Assembly (NCBI RefSeq): GCF_000220395.1
Contig: NW_004086035.1
Coordinates: 1-64,000 of the forward strand
Direction: 5' to 3'
Length of the DNA: 64,000 nucleotides
DNA from: Ichthyophthirius multifiliis
Lineage: Eukaryota; Ciliophora; Oligohymenophorea; Hymenostomatida
In this document: piece by piece, positions 1 to 12,077 of the stretch
Layout: the number at the start of each line of letters is the position of its first letter
Numbering within the stretch: the stretch's first letter is position 1
The notes under the pieces: model-generated
What the model saw: only the letters and a program-made list of their open reading frames with translations
Database searches by the model: none
Told to the model about the DNA's origin: nothing
Position numbers and translations under genes: made by a program

Positions 1-292
1 ATATATATATATATATAGAAAATTATAGAATTTTTTTATATATTATTTATTATAATTGATTTGTGTCAAAAAAAATATTACACTTGTAAATATTAAAATT
101 AATAAAATCTTACATATATATAAAATTAGAAAATTTAATTAATCTAAGATTATCTTTCTCAATTTATTATTATTTATTTAAATTAAAATTTTTTTTAATT
201 ATAATAAATAATTATTTAAAATATATAAATTTTATTAATAATTATTTGTATTTAATCATTTTTTTTATTCGATTTTAAATAAAAAAACAAAA
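1..292. other. gene-free AT-rich leader region
   Basis: Almost pure A/T, beginning with an AT dinucleotide run. No telomeric G-rich repeat is present, so the window starts inside a chromosome. It holds the presumed 5' flank of the Sel1-repeat gene that starts at 293; no promoter motif was recognised. Confidence 0.7.
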
Positions 293-1901
293 ATGAAATT
301 TATATTTTTAATATTATTATTTAATATATATTCAGCTACTCAATAAGAATTTAATATAACAAATTTAAAACCAAGAAAGTACAATAGAATAATCCATTAA
401 TACACCCGAAAAAAAATATTAGCTGAAAACAAAGAATAAATATGGATTTATACCAAAAAGTTAATAAAACAACCATTTAATTTAATAGAATTAAAAACAT
501 GCTTATAAAAATCTTTCATATACGAAAAAAACTCCGAAGCAGCTTTAATATTAGGTAAATATTCCCTATTTGAATATCCTATATAAAAATCGCATTTTGA
601 AAAGCATTTTGAAGATAAATATTTTTGCTAAAACTATACACCAAGAAATATTACATAATAAGAAAACTTTAAAATACTCCAAGAAATGGATCCTATTGAT
701 AGTTATTCTAGAAATTTAAATATTTCTTTATATTATTTTCATAAATCGGAACAATTGTATAATTAAGATGCTCCTATTTATATAATATTTATATTATAAT
801 TAGACTAATATGTAGAGAATTTAAATTTATTCATAAAATTAAATAAAAATAAATACTAATAATTAATCATATAGCTTTACGAAGAATCTTAATATAGATA
901 AAGTAAACTTTCAATAAGCTTAAGTTACGCTGAAATGATTCATTGTTTAAAATTATAAAATTAAACTTTACCTTTGGAAAATATGCTAGAGAATGTTTTG
1001 TATTAAAAATTGTATTTTTTAAGTGAAAATAATTCTTTTTATTAATAATATTAAAACCATTCTGTAAATAATATTTAGAATAATGATAATAATGATCAAT
1101 TAACTATCTATTTGAAAAATACAAGAGAAAAACTTGATAAAGTTATCGGTTTTAGCAGTAATTTTTTAAGTAAATATGAAAAAAATTAATGCCCATCTTG
1201 TGTTGATGCTTTAACTATAGCAGCAGTTGCTACTTAGGGTTTTTTTCAGAGTTCTATAGAAGATTTAGACGAGGAAAATGAAGAAAATTCAAATTTAAGT
1301 GAAGTTTTTGTATGGAAAAATACAGATATTAATTACGAAGACCTTTTAGCTTAAAATTAAATTACACCAGAAAACTAAATTGAGGATATAATGAGAATGA
1401 GGGCAAATAACGGCGATATTTAATAATAATTATAATTAGGAGGTGATTACTATATAGGAAATATCTAAAATAACATCCAATAAAATCATTAATAAGCTTT
1501 TAATTACTTCCAAATGGCAGCTTAACAAAGTAATCCTTAAGCATTATATTATGTAGGACTTATGTATGCAAATGGGTAAGGAGTACCTTAAGATGGATTA
1601 ATAGCAAAATATTATTTTGAAAAAGCTTTAAATTTAGGTGAAAAAAATGCGTAATAAAAAAAAAATATAAAAAATATAAATTAAAAAAATTATTTTTAAA
1701 ATCAAAATATAATTTTATTATTTTAAATATTTTACTATTATTATTAATTTTTTATAAAAAAAAAAATATAAAACAATTATAAATAATTTAAAATTTATAA
1801 CAAATATATGTGTTTGTATGTGTATGTATATTAATATATTCAAAAAAAAAAATTATATATTATGTTCTATAATAAAAATATTTCAAAACATGAATATATA
1901 T

Positions 1902-1943
<42 letters not shown>

Positions 1944-2869
1944 ATTATATATATATATTTACCAATATTCATAAATTTTTATTATATATATTTTATTTTT
2001 TATTATTTTAGTAACGGAGGTCTAGGATATTTATATAGTTAAGGTATTGGTGTTTCTAAAAATTTAACTCTTGCTGCTAATTATTTTCAGAAATGTTCTG
2101 ATGATGGAAATGTGGAATCTACCGTTAATTTAGCTTTATTATATTTATAAGGATTTGATAATGTTCCTAAAAATATTCCAAAAGCCAATCATTTAATGAA
2201 AAAAGTAGTAAAATAAAGTACTAGAGCTTAAATTTACTTAGCCTCAGTTTACATTTAAAAAAATATGATATTGGACTTTCTTGTGAGTATTTATTAAGTT
2301 TATTAAGTGATAAAAAATCTAATTAGAGCAAATTAAATGTATATAAAGAAAAAGCTATTAAGAGGTTCTAGTAACAAAGATATGAAGATTCTCTTATTTA
2401 TTCTTTGTTTTCTGCTTTTATAGGACTACATAAGGCAAATTATGATGCAGGAGTTCTTTTCTAAAAATATTCACACGAAATGAAGCATTTTAAGTGTGTT
2501 TTTAATGATAGTAAATTGTGTTCAATGCTCTTTTTATATAAAGATGGACTTTTAAGTAGTAAAGGGAAAAGCTTTGTGGATGTAGGTAATTTTATGTATG
2601 AAGGATCAGTTTCATTTTAGAATAGTTTTGAGTATGCATACTATTTTTATAATATAAGTAATTTGAATCCTAAAAGTATGTATTAAATTAGTTTGATGTA
2701 TGAAAATGGATAGTTTTTACAATAAAATATCAGTTAAGCTGTTTAGATAAATAGTTATATGATTAATAAAATTTTTAATTAAGAATTAGAGTATAAGTAT
2801 TTTTGGATTTTCTTTATTAGGTATGTTTATTTATATTTTAAATAGTGTTTTTTTAATATTTTTTATTGA
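293..2869 (+). CDS. Sel1-repeat ER membrane protein, SEL1L/HRD3-like
   Basis: Likely ERAD adaptor that partners the HRD1 ubiquitin ligase in the ER membrane (family knowledge). The ATG is followed by a hydrophobic signal peptide (MKFIFLILLFNIYSA). Around 1500-1640 and 2012-2200 there are Sel1 repeats of the form ALYYVGLMYANGQGVPQDG and GLGYLYSQGIGV. The C-terminus near 2800-2866 is hydrophobic and aromatic, which fits a membrane anchor. One intron, 1651-2011 (361 bp, GT..AG), interrupts a Sel1 repeat and is swollen by AT dinucleotides. The frame shifts by one base at an A7 run (2257-2263); one extra A restores a continuous protein of about 738 residues. An 80-bp intron at 2247-2326 would also fix the frame but would delete coding-like sequence. 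SEL1L versus another Sel1-repeat protein rests on the signal peptide and C-terminal anchor. Confidence 0.75.
1651..2011 (+). other. 361-bp intron with AT microsatellite
   Basis: The donor GTAATA and acceptor TTTTAG join GC|T into an Ala codon and restore a Sel1 repeat across the junction. About 1891-1960 is AT dinucleotide repeat. It is several times longer than most introns in the window. Confidence 0.7.
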
Positions 2870-3087
2870 AAATGTTAATTTTTTATATTATTTTAATAAT
2901 TAATATATTTATTTATTCAATTTAAACAAAATAAAAATTATGTATAAATAAATACACTTATTAAAAAATTAATATTATATATATAAATAAATAAAATTAT
3001 CAAAATTGGTTTTTTTTTATTTTTATTTATAATAGAATATTTACAATTTTTTCTAAACAAAATTGTATTGTCTTTTCTCCTTTTTAT

Positions 3088-5695
3088 TCACTTATGTTTT
3101 GCATAAGAACTTATACTTATATTATTATTGCCATTTATCTTAATTTTTACTGACTAATTTTAATCTTAAGGTATTTGTTTTTCTATTAAGCTTTTGTTAA
3201 AAAGTACTTTACTATTTTAATTAGAAAAATAATTGCTTTTATTATTAATATTTCTTTGTATTTAATTATTATCTAAATAATTATTATATACTTTCTTTTA
3301 TTCTTATAAAACAAAATTATTTGCAATAAATTTACCTTATTAGCTTAGCTAATTATATTAAAAACTACTATTCGATATTTCTTTTTATTACTGATTTTTT
3401 TTCTATTATTATTATTATAATAATCTTTATTATTGAAATTCTTATGATTATAAAACTTCTTTTTATTATATTATTTCTTTTTAATATTATGCTTAATTAA
3501 TATTAACTTAATATTTTCCTAAAATAGCATTTTCTTTAGTTTTTTCAATCTTTTTTTAAAATTCATTTTATTATTTTACAGATTAAGGCTTATTTTAATT
3601 AGAACTTTGTTTTTTTTTATTAGGAAAAAGTTTTTTTTTCAAATTATCAAATCCAATAATAACAGTAGTAATATTATCCATTGTTTATTTTGCAAGAGAA
3701 TGTTTCATTACTAAATCTACTCCATTTCCACAAAATTCATGAGAATTTTTAAAATTATTCATGCTTTTATCATAAACTTAACTCCAAATACTTTAAATAC
3801 ATTCTACTGAAGACAATCTATCAAAAATACCATCACCTTTTTATATTAATATATTTTTTTGTTATAAATATATATTTTTTTTAATTTAATCTTTTTTAAT
3901 ATTTTTATTTTAATTTCATATATATTTTTTTAAAATTTTTACTTGAAATCATAATGAAGTCAAAATCTTCTTCAATTTCAAATTCTTTTATATCTGGAGT
4001 TGCTATTACTACTTTTGGATTTCCTCCATATTATTTTAATTTTGCTTCTATATCCCCAAATGTTCTAGTTACCTTTATATATTTATTATACAAATAAAAA
4101 ATAAGTTTATATAATATATAATTATTACAGATAATCTTCCAGGATAAACTCTATAAGGTCCATATATTTATTAGCTTTAATCATTTTAAGTTTAATTATT
4201 ATTTATTATTTTAGTTCTTTATAAATATATAAAATAAAAAAAATTAATTATAAATTTTAAAATTAAAAAATTACTAATAAATCTAACCTCCTGCTTCGAT
4301 TATTCTTTTTTCTTCAATCTCATCTTAAGGTTTGTGATCTCTTGATAATTCGAAAATTTTACTACCACCACATGCACTCATAATAGCTCTACTATCTCCA
4401 ACATTTGCAATATAACATTTTTTTCCTATTAAACAAAAACAATAATATTTTAAGTTTCTTATTAAAAAAATACCTAAAATAAGTACAATTATAGCACAAG
4501 AACCAGATTTATCTATTTTTCCTTCTTTATTTTATTAAGCTTATGTAATAAACTGATTCTCAGCTTCTTTAAATCCATTAAAAATTGCCTAAGTAGGATT
4601 TAAAGGGAAATTAGAATCTTTAATAATGAATTAATGTAAATTATCTCTTAAAAAATCTGAGCAAGAAATTCCCCCATGTCCATCGAAAACTCCAAAAAAG
4701 GAACATTTTGGCCATTAATTATCTTGATTTAAATTTTAATTTTAACTTTATTAAGAAGGCTTCATTATATTTAAAATGATAGAAACCCTGTCTTCATTAT
4801 AATCTCTAACTAAACCTTGATTAGTATTTACAGCATAACTTTTGATTATTCCATTCCTTTTTAATGAAAATTTAGTTTTTTCGTAATTAGGTATTTAAGT
4901 ATTTTTTATTAATTCAAGAGTATTTTCAGGTAATTATTAAATTTAATTAGTTTAAAAAGTCAAATTTGTAATGTTATATATTATATTTTATTAAGAATTA
5001 TTTGAAATTATTTATGTTTTAGATATTTATTAAGGAATATTTCCTATTTAAAATTTGGATTAAGGAGATAAAAAAGTTTTATTCATACCTACAGGACTTT
5101 TTAATTATTCAAAAGAAAATTTTAAATTTTTTTGTTTGTTTTTATATTACTCATTATTATCAATTTATATATACTATTATTATTATTACTATATTTGATT
5201 TTCTTAAAAAAAAATATTTTCGATCTCTTTACTTGCATTAGGTAATAAAGATAAGCTTAAAATAGGTCTGGATTCATGTGAAAAATTTTTATTATTTTTT
5301 ATGAATTTTTAAGAAGATGCAATTTAGATTGTTTGGTTGTTTTATTTTTGTTAATAGAAATTTTAAGACTTCTTTTTTTAGGTAGGAGAATCTTCTTTTT
5401 GATGCTTTTAATTGGATTTTTATTTGGGTTTTTTCATATCTTCTTGATATTGCTTATTTGTTGATTTTTGCTAAAGAAAAGCACATTCTTGTGATTTTTA
5501 TTGCTATTGTGTTTATTTTTGATTTAGGGTTACTCTTTATTATTATGTTGTTGATTGCTAGTCTAATATTGGATATGGCATTTGTTTGGGATTGGTATTA
5601 TATTTTTGAATGGGAAGATAATTATTTTTTTACTTTTATGAAGGGTTAGGCTCGTATTTTTTAAGATTTTCAAAATACTAATTTGAGCATATCAT
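3088..5695 (-). CDS. PP2C-family Ser/Thr phosphatase
   Basis: Metal-dependent protein phosphatase of about 765 residues. Core motifs appear in order: RDYNEDR, FFGVFDGHGG, YIANVGDSRA, PGRLSVTRTFGD, SSDGIFD and MDNITTVI. The metal-binding aspartates in FDGHGG, SDG and MDN are all present. Four short introns (4426-4473, 4175-4274, 4073-4128, 3837-3942) give a fully in-frame total, and each junction falls inside a conserved motif. The N-terminal ~280 residues and the C-terminal ~200 are low-complexity and rich in Q, N and K, with most Gln encoded by TAA. The chosen ATG at 5695 opens the longest frame; a downstream in-frame ATG at 5437 is an alternative. The substrate is unknown. Confidence 0.9.
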
Positions 5696-7182
5696 GTATT
5701 TATGAATTTTTTTTTGTATTTTAGATTATTTTTTTATTTAATTTTTTTTTTATATTATAAAATATTTAAAAAATACGTTTTGGTTTATATATATTATTTG
5801 GTTATAGATTTATATATTTTTTCATTGATTTTTTTTAAAAAACTCAGTAATTATCAAATTGTTTATAAAAGAAAAGATCAGTATTTTTCTAACATTTGTT
5901 TTTTGATTATTGAGTATTAGAAAAAAAAAAATGACAGAAAAAATCATATAATCTATAAAAAAGTAATATGAATTTTATTTTTTAATTTAAATTAAATAAA
6001 TTAATTTATAATATAATAATAAGAACAATTTTAATAATTTCAAATTTTAATTTTTAATTGAAAATGCATATTTAAATATTTTGAATAAAATAATTAAAAA
6101 ATCAATTTAAAAATTATATATCTTATAAAATAAATATAGCAATATAGTTAAAAATAAGGAATAAATATAATTCTTTAATATTGTTTTTTATTTAAATAAA
6201 TTAAAAAAAACTAATATAAACTTACTTAATTTAATATTTCATCTTTATTTTTAAACAAACTTTGAATAATTATAGATAAAAATTCACGAAAAATACATCT
6301 CTTATTATTTTACATATTTACTAAAAAGAATTTTAAGAAGTTTATTATTAATTTATTTGTTTTGAATTAATCTAAAAAAATTATTTAAAATAAACTATTT
6401 AAGTTTTCAAATATAATTTTTTTATATTTAATACATTATTGTTTTTTGTTTTATTATATTATTATTTATATTTTCGAATTTTTATATTTATTATGAATAA
6501 TTATTTCTATATATAATTATATTAATTAGGAAATTTTCCTTTTTATTTAAGGATTTAAATAGATAAAGTTTTATAGATATAATATTCCATTTTTATTTTT
6601 TAGAAAACGAATTGTATTCTTAATATATTTTTATTTTTTATTTAATTTTTGTAGTTTAATAAAGTTTTGCTTATTATAAATTACAAATTTTAAATTTTAT
6701 ATTGTATCATTTAATAACCTGATTTTAGATTATTTAATTATTTAGACTATTAGTTATAAAAAGAAATATTGTTTTATTGTCTGTAGAAAATATGCAAATA
6801 TTTTTTTAATTATTATATATTTATTGATGAAAGATAGTAATATGAATATTCTTTTTTATATTTTATACAATTATTTTATTTGCAATAAAAATAAAAATAT
6901 TATTATGATATATTATTAACTTTTTACTATTATTAATTATGTTTTTTACTAAAATATAAGTATATATATATTCATATTAATATAAATATGTACATATAAT
7001 TATATTTTTATACCTATTTATTTATATATATATTTTTATATTATTTTAATTTTATAATTTTATATTTTTAATAAAAAGAATAAATTAAGTTAAGAAAAAT
7101 AAAAAATAAAATGAAATGTGTTATACTTTAACAATTAATAAATAATATTTTTATTAAAAAATAAAATATAAATAAATAATAT
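5696..7182. other. gene-poor AT-rich spacer
   Basis: About 1.5 kb, mostly A/T homopolymer blocks. Open stretches exist because TGA is rare, but none shows protein-like composition or a recognised motif. It includes the 5' flank of the PP2C gene and the 3' flank of the PX gene. Confidence 0.6.
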
Positions 7183-8437
7183 TCAATAAACAAGAGGTAA
7201 ACTAACCCTATCTTAAGTAAAATCAAATATATTAATAGGATTAGAGTTATTAATTTAAATATCAATAATTTTTAAAAACGTTAAGAAAGTATTATTAATT
7301 TCAATACTTGGAAGTTTTAGTATATTTTCAAAATAAAGATCGTAATACTTTTTAATGTCCTCAGCTTCTAATTATGAAGAAGGAACTTTTTCTAAAGGCA
7401 ATTTCGGAACATCTATACATCCGCTATAAATTCTTATCAAATGTTAATTCAATTATTACATTTATTAATAAGTTCTATCAATTTTAATTCTTACTATAAT
7501 TTTTTCAAACAATTCATCATATTATTCTGTAAAAATTAAATATACATTTTAAAATTAATTCATAGAAATTTATTAAAGTCTTATTTATTAAACACTTATT
7601 ACACATCTATTTAAATTGATTCCATAAGCCATTTTTTCCTTTAAGTTTTTTATATTTAAAGGCTTTTTATATAAATTCATTAAATTAAATTATTTACACA
7701 AATTTAGCCCTTTTATATCTAAGTTTTATTCTAATAAGATTTTTATATTAAAAAAAGTAAAAAAAATATATATAACTAAATTATATATTTTATATTACTT
7801 GTTTCTTCTTAACTTTTTTCATCAGTTAACCCTTAAAAATTAGACAAAGGATTTGAACTAATTTATAGTTCATTCTCTGTATTTAATACAGATTCTCTTG
7901 GGGTACATAATTTTGACTCATAATGTATTTATTTTATAGGATCAAATTAAATAAAATCATAAAGAGGTTTACAAAAATAAATTTTGAATTAAAATATAGA
8001 CTAAATATAAACATTTAAAGCCTATTATTTTTACATTAGATGGTTTTTTTCGTTAGAATTTAATATAAAATTTATTTGTTAAATTAATTTATTATAATAA
8101 TGTACAGTTGTATTCAAATATATTTCTAAATCATTATTAAAATTTTTTATTTGAGTCATAGTTTTATTAATTCTCCATTTTTCAATGGTTCCATTTTTAT
8201 TTTTATGTATTACATCAAATACATATTCAATTAAATTTCCATATTTAGATTTTTCGAAATTCGAGCAAGAAATAAAAAATTCAAAATTATTTTTAGAAAA
8301 TTCAATTTAATCATTTTGTAATTTAGCTAAACTTTCAGTTTTTTTTAAACTTTTTATAATTACTAAGAAGATAAATTATCTACAGAAGCACAATTATTTA
8401 AAGATTTTAAATATTTTTATTATATCGATAATTATAA

Positions 8438-8490
<53 letters not shown>

Positions 8491-9887
8491 TTTAATTTTA
8501 ATTTTAATCTAAATTTTAACTTTTGTTTTAATTTTAATTTTAATTATTTTATTATTTTTATTTATTTTAACTATTTTATTCACTTATTTCATTTTAGCTA
8601 TTTTATTAAACTTATTAATTTTATTTTTATATTTTTTTATTATTTTTATAAATTTGGTTTTTAATAATATGCTCATAATAATGAATAAAAGGATTTTAAT
8701 ATTCTTTTTAATTAACATTTAAAAAATTTAAAAGTGTTTTATGTATGAAAAAAGGTTTTTGGAATATTTATTTTAGCCAGTTTTCTATTGCTTCTATTCT
8801 TTTTTATATACATTCACTTTCTGTTTAGCAATTTTTCATTTTTATTTCTTATAACAAAGGGAATTCTTATTTATTTGTGTCTTAATAAATATTTTTAAGT
8901 TCGTTTTCTAAATCTTTTAGTTATTTAAAGCTTTTATTAATTATAAATTATGAATCACCAATTTATGTTATTACTTAGTAATAAATTTTTAATTTATTTC
9001 CATCTTCTGTTTTTTTAGTAACTTATTTATTTAAGCCAATTATTCTTCTTGGCAGTTTATTAAAAAGAAACATTTCAATATCAAAATTATTAGTATTTTA
9101 GTCTTTATTTTCTTATTGTAATATTTTATTTTCTTTATTTATTTTTTAATTAGTTTAGTCTATTTATGTCATTTAAATTAAATTTTCGGATATTTATTAT
9201 TCTTATTCTTCTTTTTGTATGTGTATTTTCAAAATATTCATTATAGTTTACGAAGTTTCAATTTTTTCGAAAAAAGTTCTACAAAATGTAGGAATTTCAT
9301 CATTTGTGTCCATAAAAATTTTATTTTAATCATAAGGTTTATATAATGCATACATAAATAATATTGAGCATGTAAATGTTCTTGTTATATTAAATAATAT
9401 ATCCATTATTTTTAAATCTTCCTTTAAAATAGAAATTATATTAAAGCAAAATGCTGACGGCCAAAATAAACGATGGCCTATTAAAGATTAATTTAAATCC
9501 CTTATATATTCTTCCTAAAGAAAAAAATATGTTTAAATATTAATGTAAGGATTTATTTTATTTTACTTTCAATAAAAAACAGGATATAAACCAAGAAATT
9601 GCTCCAAATATTTCAAATCTTAATAATAAACTATATTCTGAACCTGAGTAATATTAAGAAGAGCCTATTAAACCTACAAAAAATGCTATTATGTATGTAA
9701 AATATAAAATTTGAGATAATTTGTATTTTATTTAGTATGTAATCGTATATTCAGATATATTTTATAAATTTAATACGACTATAGGCTTTTGCTTTATTTT
9801 ATTATATCTTATTATTGAAGAAACTATAAAAACAAAAGATGGAAGTTAAATCAATATATATTAAGTTACGAAAAAATCATAATCCAT
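7183..9887 (-). CDS. multi-pass membrane protein with three PX-like modules
   Basis: About 857 residues. The N-terminal ~180 residues hold four or five hydrophobic segments (for example ILYFTYIIAFFVGLIGS and EIFGAISWFISCFLL) and a stretch RLFWPSAFCFNIISILKEDL that resembles the TMD0 of ABCC transporters. No ATPase domain follows. Instead there are three regions with PX-like spacing. The first contains YYQVITQIGDSQFIINKSF and FPLLQE. The second contains IEKWRINKTMTQIKNF. The third contains FENILKLPSI and TFLTFL. PX domains bind phosphoinositides (family knowledge). A (TTA)n repeat encodes poly-Gln between modules one and two. Introns: 9515-9566 and 7719-7798. One extra base is needed at the T8 run 8339-8346. 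Domain calls are by eye. Confidence 0.6.
8440..8488 (-). repeat. (TTA)n microsatellite encoding poly-Gln
   Basis: A trinucleotide repeat inside the PX gene. On the coding strand it reads TAA in frame, which is Gln under the ciliate code. Flanking TTTTAA/AATTTT units extend the Q/N-rich linker. Confidence 0.85.
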
Positions 9888-10283
9888 TTTATTTTATATT
9901 TAATCTTACTAAAATTTAAAAAAATTGAAATAAAGCAAAAATAGAAAAAAATAATATAAATATTTTATTATTAAAAATTATTATTTATAATTAATTTTTT
10001 AATCAAATATAATACTAAATAACATATATATAATATTTGAAATATCATTTATTATAAGATAAACAAATTAATAAATATAAATAAATAAAAAAATTTAAAA
10101 TATTTAAGAATACATATATATATATATATTTTTATATATAAATATATTATTTTTTTATATATTTATATATTATTTTTTATATATATATTATTAAATTTAA
10201 TTTAATAATACTATAATAATTATTATTATAGTATTAAAAAAAATAAAAAGTAAATTAAAATAACCAAAAATATGTATATATTA
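9888..10283. other. AT-rich spacer
   Basis: About 0.4 kb between the start of the PX gene and the stop of the Rab gene. It is nearly all A/T and nothing coding was seen. Confidence 0.6.
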
Positions 10284-11089
10284 TCAATTACAATCACAAA
10301 AATTATTTTAATTTAAATTATTATTATTCTTATTATTATTATCTTTAAGATTTTTAGAATCAATTAGACTTTTAACATATTCTTAATTACTTTATTTATT
10401 TTTAATAAAGGAAGGTTCACTAATCAATCTACTTTTTTAATCATAAATTTCCTCCAATAATTTTTAAAAAGCATAACTAATATTAATATCTAACAATGCG
10501 CTACTTTCTTCAAATAAAAGATTATTTTCTTTAGCCAATTGTTCAGCTTCTTCCTTAGTAACTCTTCTTTACTAAGGATTTTTTTCTACCAAATCAACTT
10601 TGTTTCCGACTAACATTAAAACAATATCATTATCGGCATGCATTCTAATTTCTTCTAACCATTTTTAAAGTGAAATAAATGATTTATCTTTAGTTACATC
10701 ATATACTAGTAATGCTCCTACTGCTTTCCTATAATGAGCGCTTGTTATACTTCTATATTTTTCTTACCCTGCCGTATCCCATATTTACGCTTTTATTGTT
10801 CCTCCTTCCTTTAATGTAACTGTTTTTGTGGCAAACTCTACTCCTATTGTCGGGACTATGGTCATAGGTAATTAATTTTTGACATATCGATTTATTATAT
10901 GGGTTTTTCCTACTCCGGCATCTCCTATTAATACTATTTTATATATATGAGTATGCTTTTCAGATTTGTTATATGTTTAGTGTTTTTGTTTTTGGCTTGT
11001 TTATTGATTGGATTATTGGGGTTAGTCTGGTATTGTTTTTTTTCTTGGGTTTCTTCTTATTATAGTTTTTTTTGTGTTTCGTTTTCCAT
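10284..11089 (-). CDS. Rab11-like small GTPase
   Basis: GTPase for vesicle traffic, closest by eye to Rab11/Rab25 (recycling endosome). Motifs: P-loop GDAGVGKT, switch I PTIGVEF, switch II WDTAGQEKYRSIT, GNKVDL and ESSAL. It ends in CDCN, a CXC-type prenylation signal. The catalytic Gln of WDTAGQ is encoded by TAA (10764-10766), strong proof of code reassignment. The GTPase domain is intronless. An N-terminal extension of about 60 residues, rich in Q, N and K, leads from the ATG at 11089. The extension and GTPase frames differ by one base, and there is no GT in the whole segment, so an intron cannot explain it. A missing A in the A8 run at 11036-11043 does, giving 268 residues. Confidence 0.88.
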
Positions 11090-11457
11090 TTACTTTATTT
11101 ATTTGTTTTTTTTAGCTTAAAATGTATTTTTTATATTTTTAATTATAAAAATATTTTTAATTGAATATAATTATTATTACTTTTTGTATTTTTCTTTTTA
11201 AAAAAAAAATAGTTTTTTTAAAATATTAATTAGTTTATTTTTAAAAAAATATTAACTTTTTTGTAATTCTTTTGACTATAAATATGCATTTTTTTTTAAA
11301 AGAAAATAATAATATTTATGATTAAGAAATCATATCAAAAAATAAATTAAAATGCTTTTAATAATATTTAATTTATGTTTAAGTTTTAAAATATAAAATT
11401 ATGGACACTTTTATTTTATCTATATTTACTTTAAAATTTTTATTATATAAAGTATTT
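11090..11457. other. AT-rich spacer
   Basis: About 0.37 kb containing the 5' flank of the Rab gene and the 3' end of the TMEM107-like gene. No signal was recognised. Confidence 0.6.
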
Positions 11458-12077
11458 TCAAACTTTAAATCTTTTGTAATATAAATGAGATTAAATTGCT
11501 ATAAATAATTCAAATCCTAAAGGGCATAAACTGTTATATTTATTATATATAATATATTTATGCAAATAAAATAAAAAACCTAAAAAAAACCAAACAGACC
11601 AAATTTGATTATATTACCAACTATCTAAGCAAAACCAAGAATATAAAATGACTCCAAAGAAATGAAGTATAATTTCTTTTATATTTTTTATTTTTTTAAA
11701 TATTTAATATGATTATATTTATACGTATAATATTAAATCTATCATTAAACATATTTAATCCTACAATCAAAAAAACTAATTCAATTGCTAAAAAAACTAT
11801 AGTTACAATCATTACTTATGTTATCCTTTATTTAAATTATTTTTGTTTATTTTATTTATTAATAATACATTTTATCTGCTGTATTCCATGCATTACTGTT
11901 TTTTTTTAGATTTTAGAATGACGAATAAATATTATTTTCCTTTTTTTTAAAAAAAACTATCTATTTTTTAATAAACTAATATTTATGTACATGAGAAACT
12001 AAGATTTGTGATGATATTATTACATGAAGTATAAGCATTATAAATTTTACAGAATAAATTTTTTATGATGAACTCAT
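11458..12077 (-). CDS. TMEM107-like ciliary transition-zone membrane protein
   Basis: Small four-pass membrane protein. The core matches the TMEM107 pattern: a helix FLAIELVFLIVGLNMFN, then IILHFFGVILYSWFCLDSW, then IWSVWFFLGFLFYLHKY. In animals TMEM107 organises the ciliary transition zone. The 49-bp intron 11676-11724 (GTATAA..AAAAG) joins the two halves of the second helix in frame, and TGA lies at 11460-11458. The 5' part is less certain. An ATG at 12077 begins a plausible first helix (KFIMLILHVIISS), but its frame differs from the core. An intron of length 3n+1 is needed; candidates include a 25-bp and a 34-bp segment near 11970-12030. The long plus-strand ORF over this region is a shadow. 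Confidence 0.6.

Noticed and set aside
2257-2263. Programmed ribosomal frameshifting
   Set aside because: The breaks need the same correction at homopolymers in unrelated genes with no shared slippery site or downstream structure; homopolymer under-calling is simpler.
5458-5920. Two plus-strand ORFs rich in F, I, L and Y
   Set aside because: They are antisense to the N-terminal Q/N-rich part of the PP2C gene and its leader; composition is that of reverse-complemented Lys/Asn/Gln codons.
8340-8360. A 14-bp intron (GTAATT..AAAAG) in the PX gene
   Set aside because: It would restore the frame, but it is shorter than any spliceosomal intron I know; an added A in the adjacent A8 run does the same.
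11709-11909. Plus-strand 66-codon ORF
   Set aside because: Antisense shadow of the TMEM107-like core on the minus strand.
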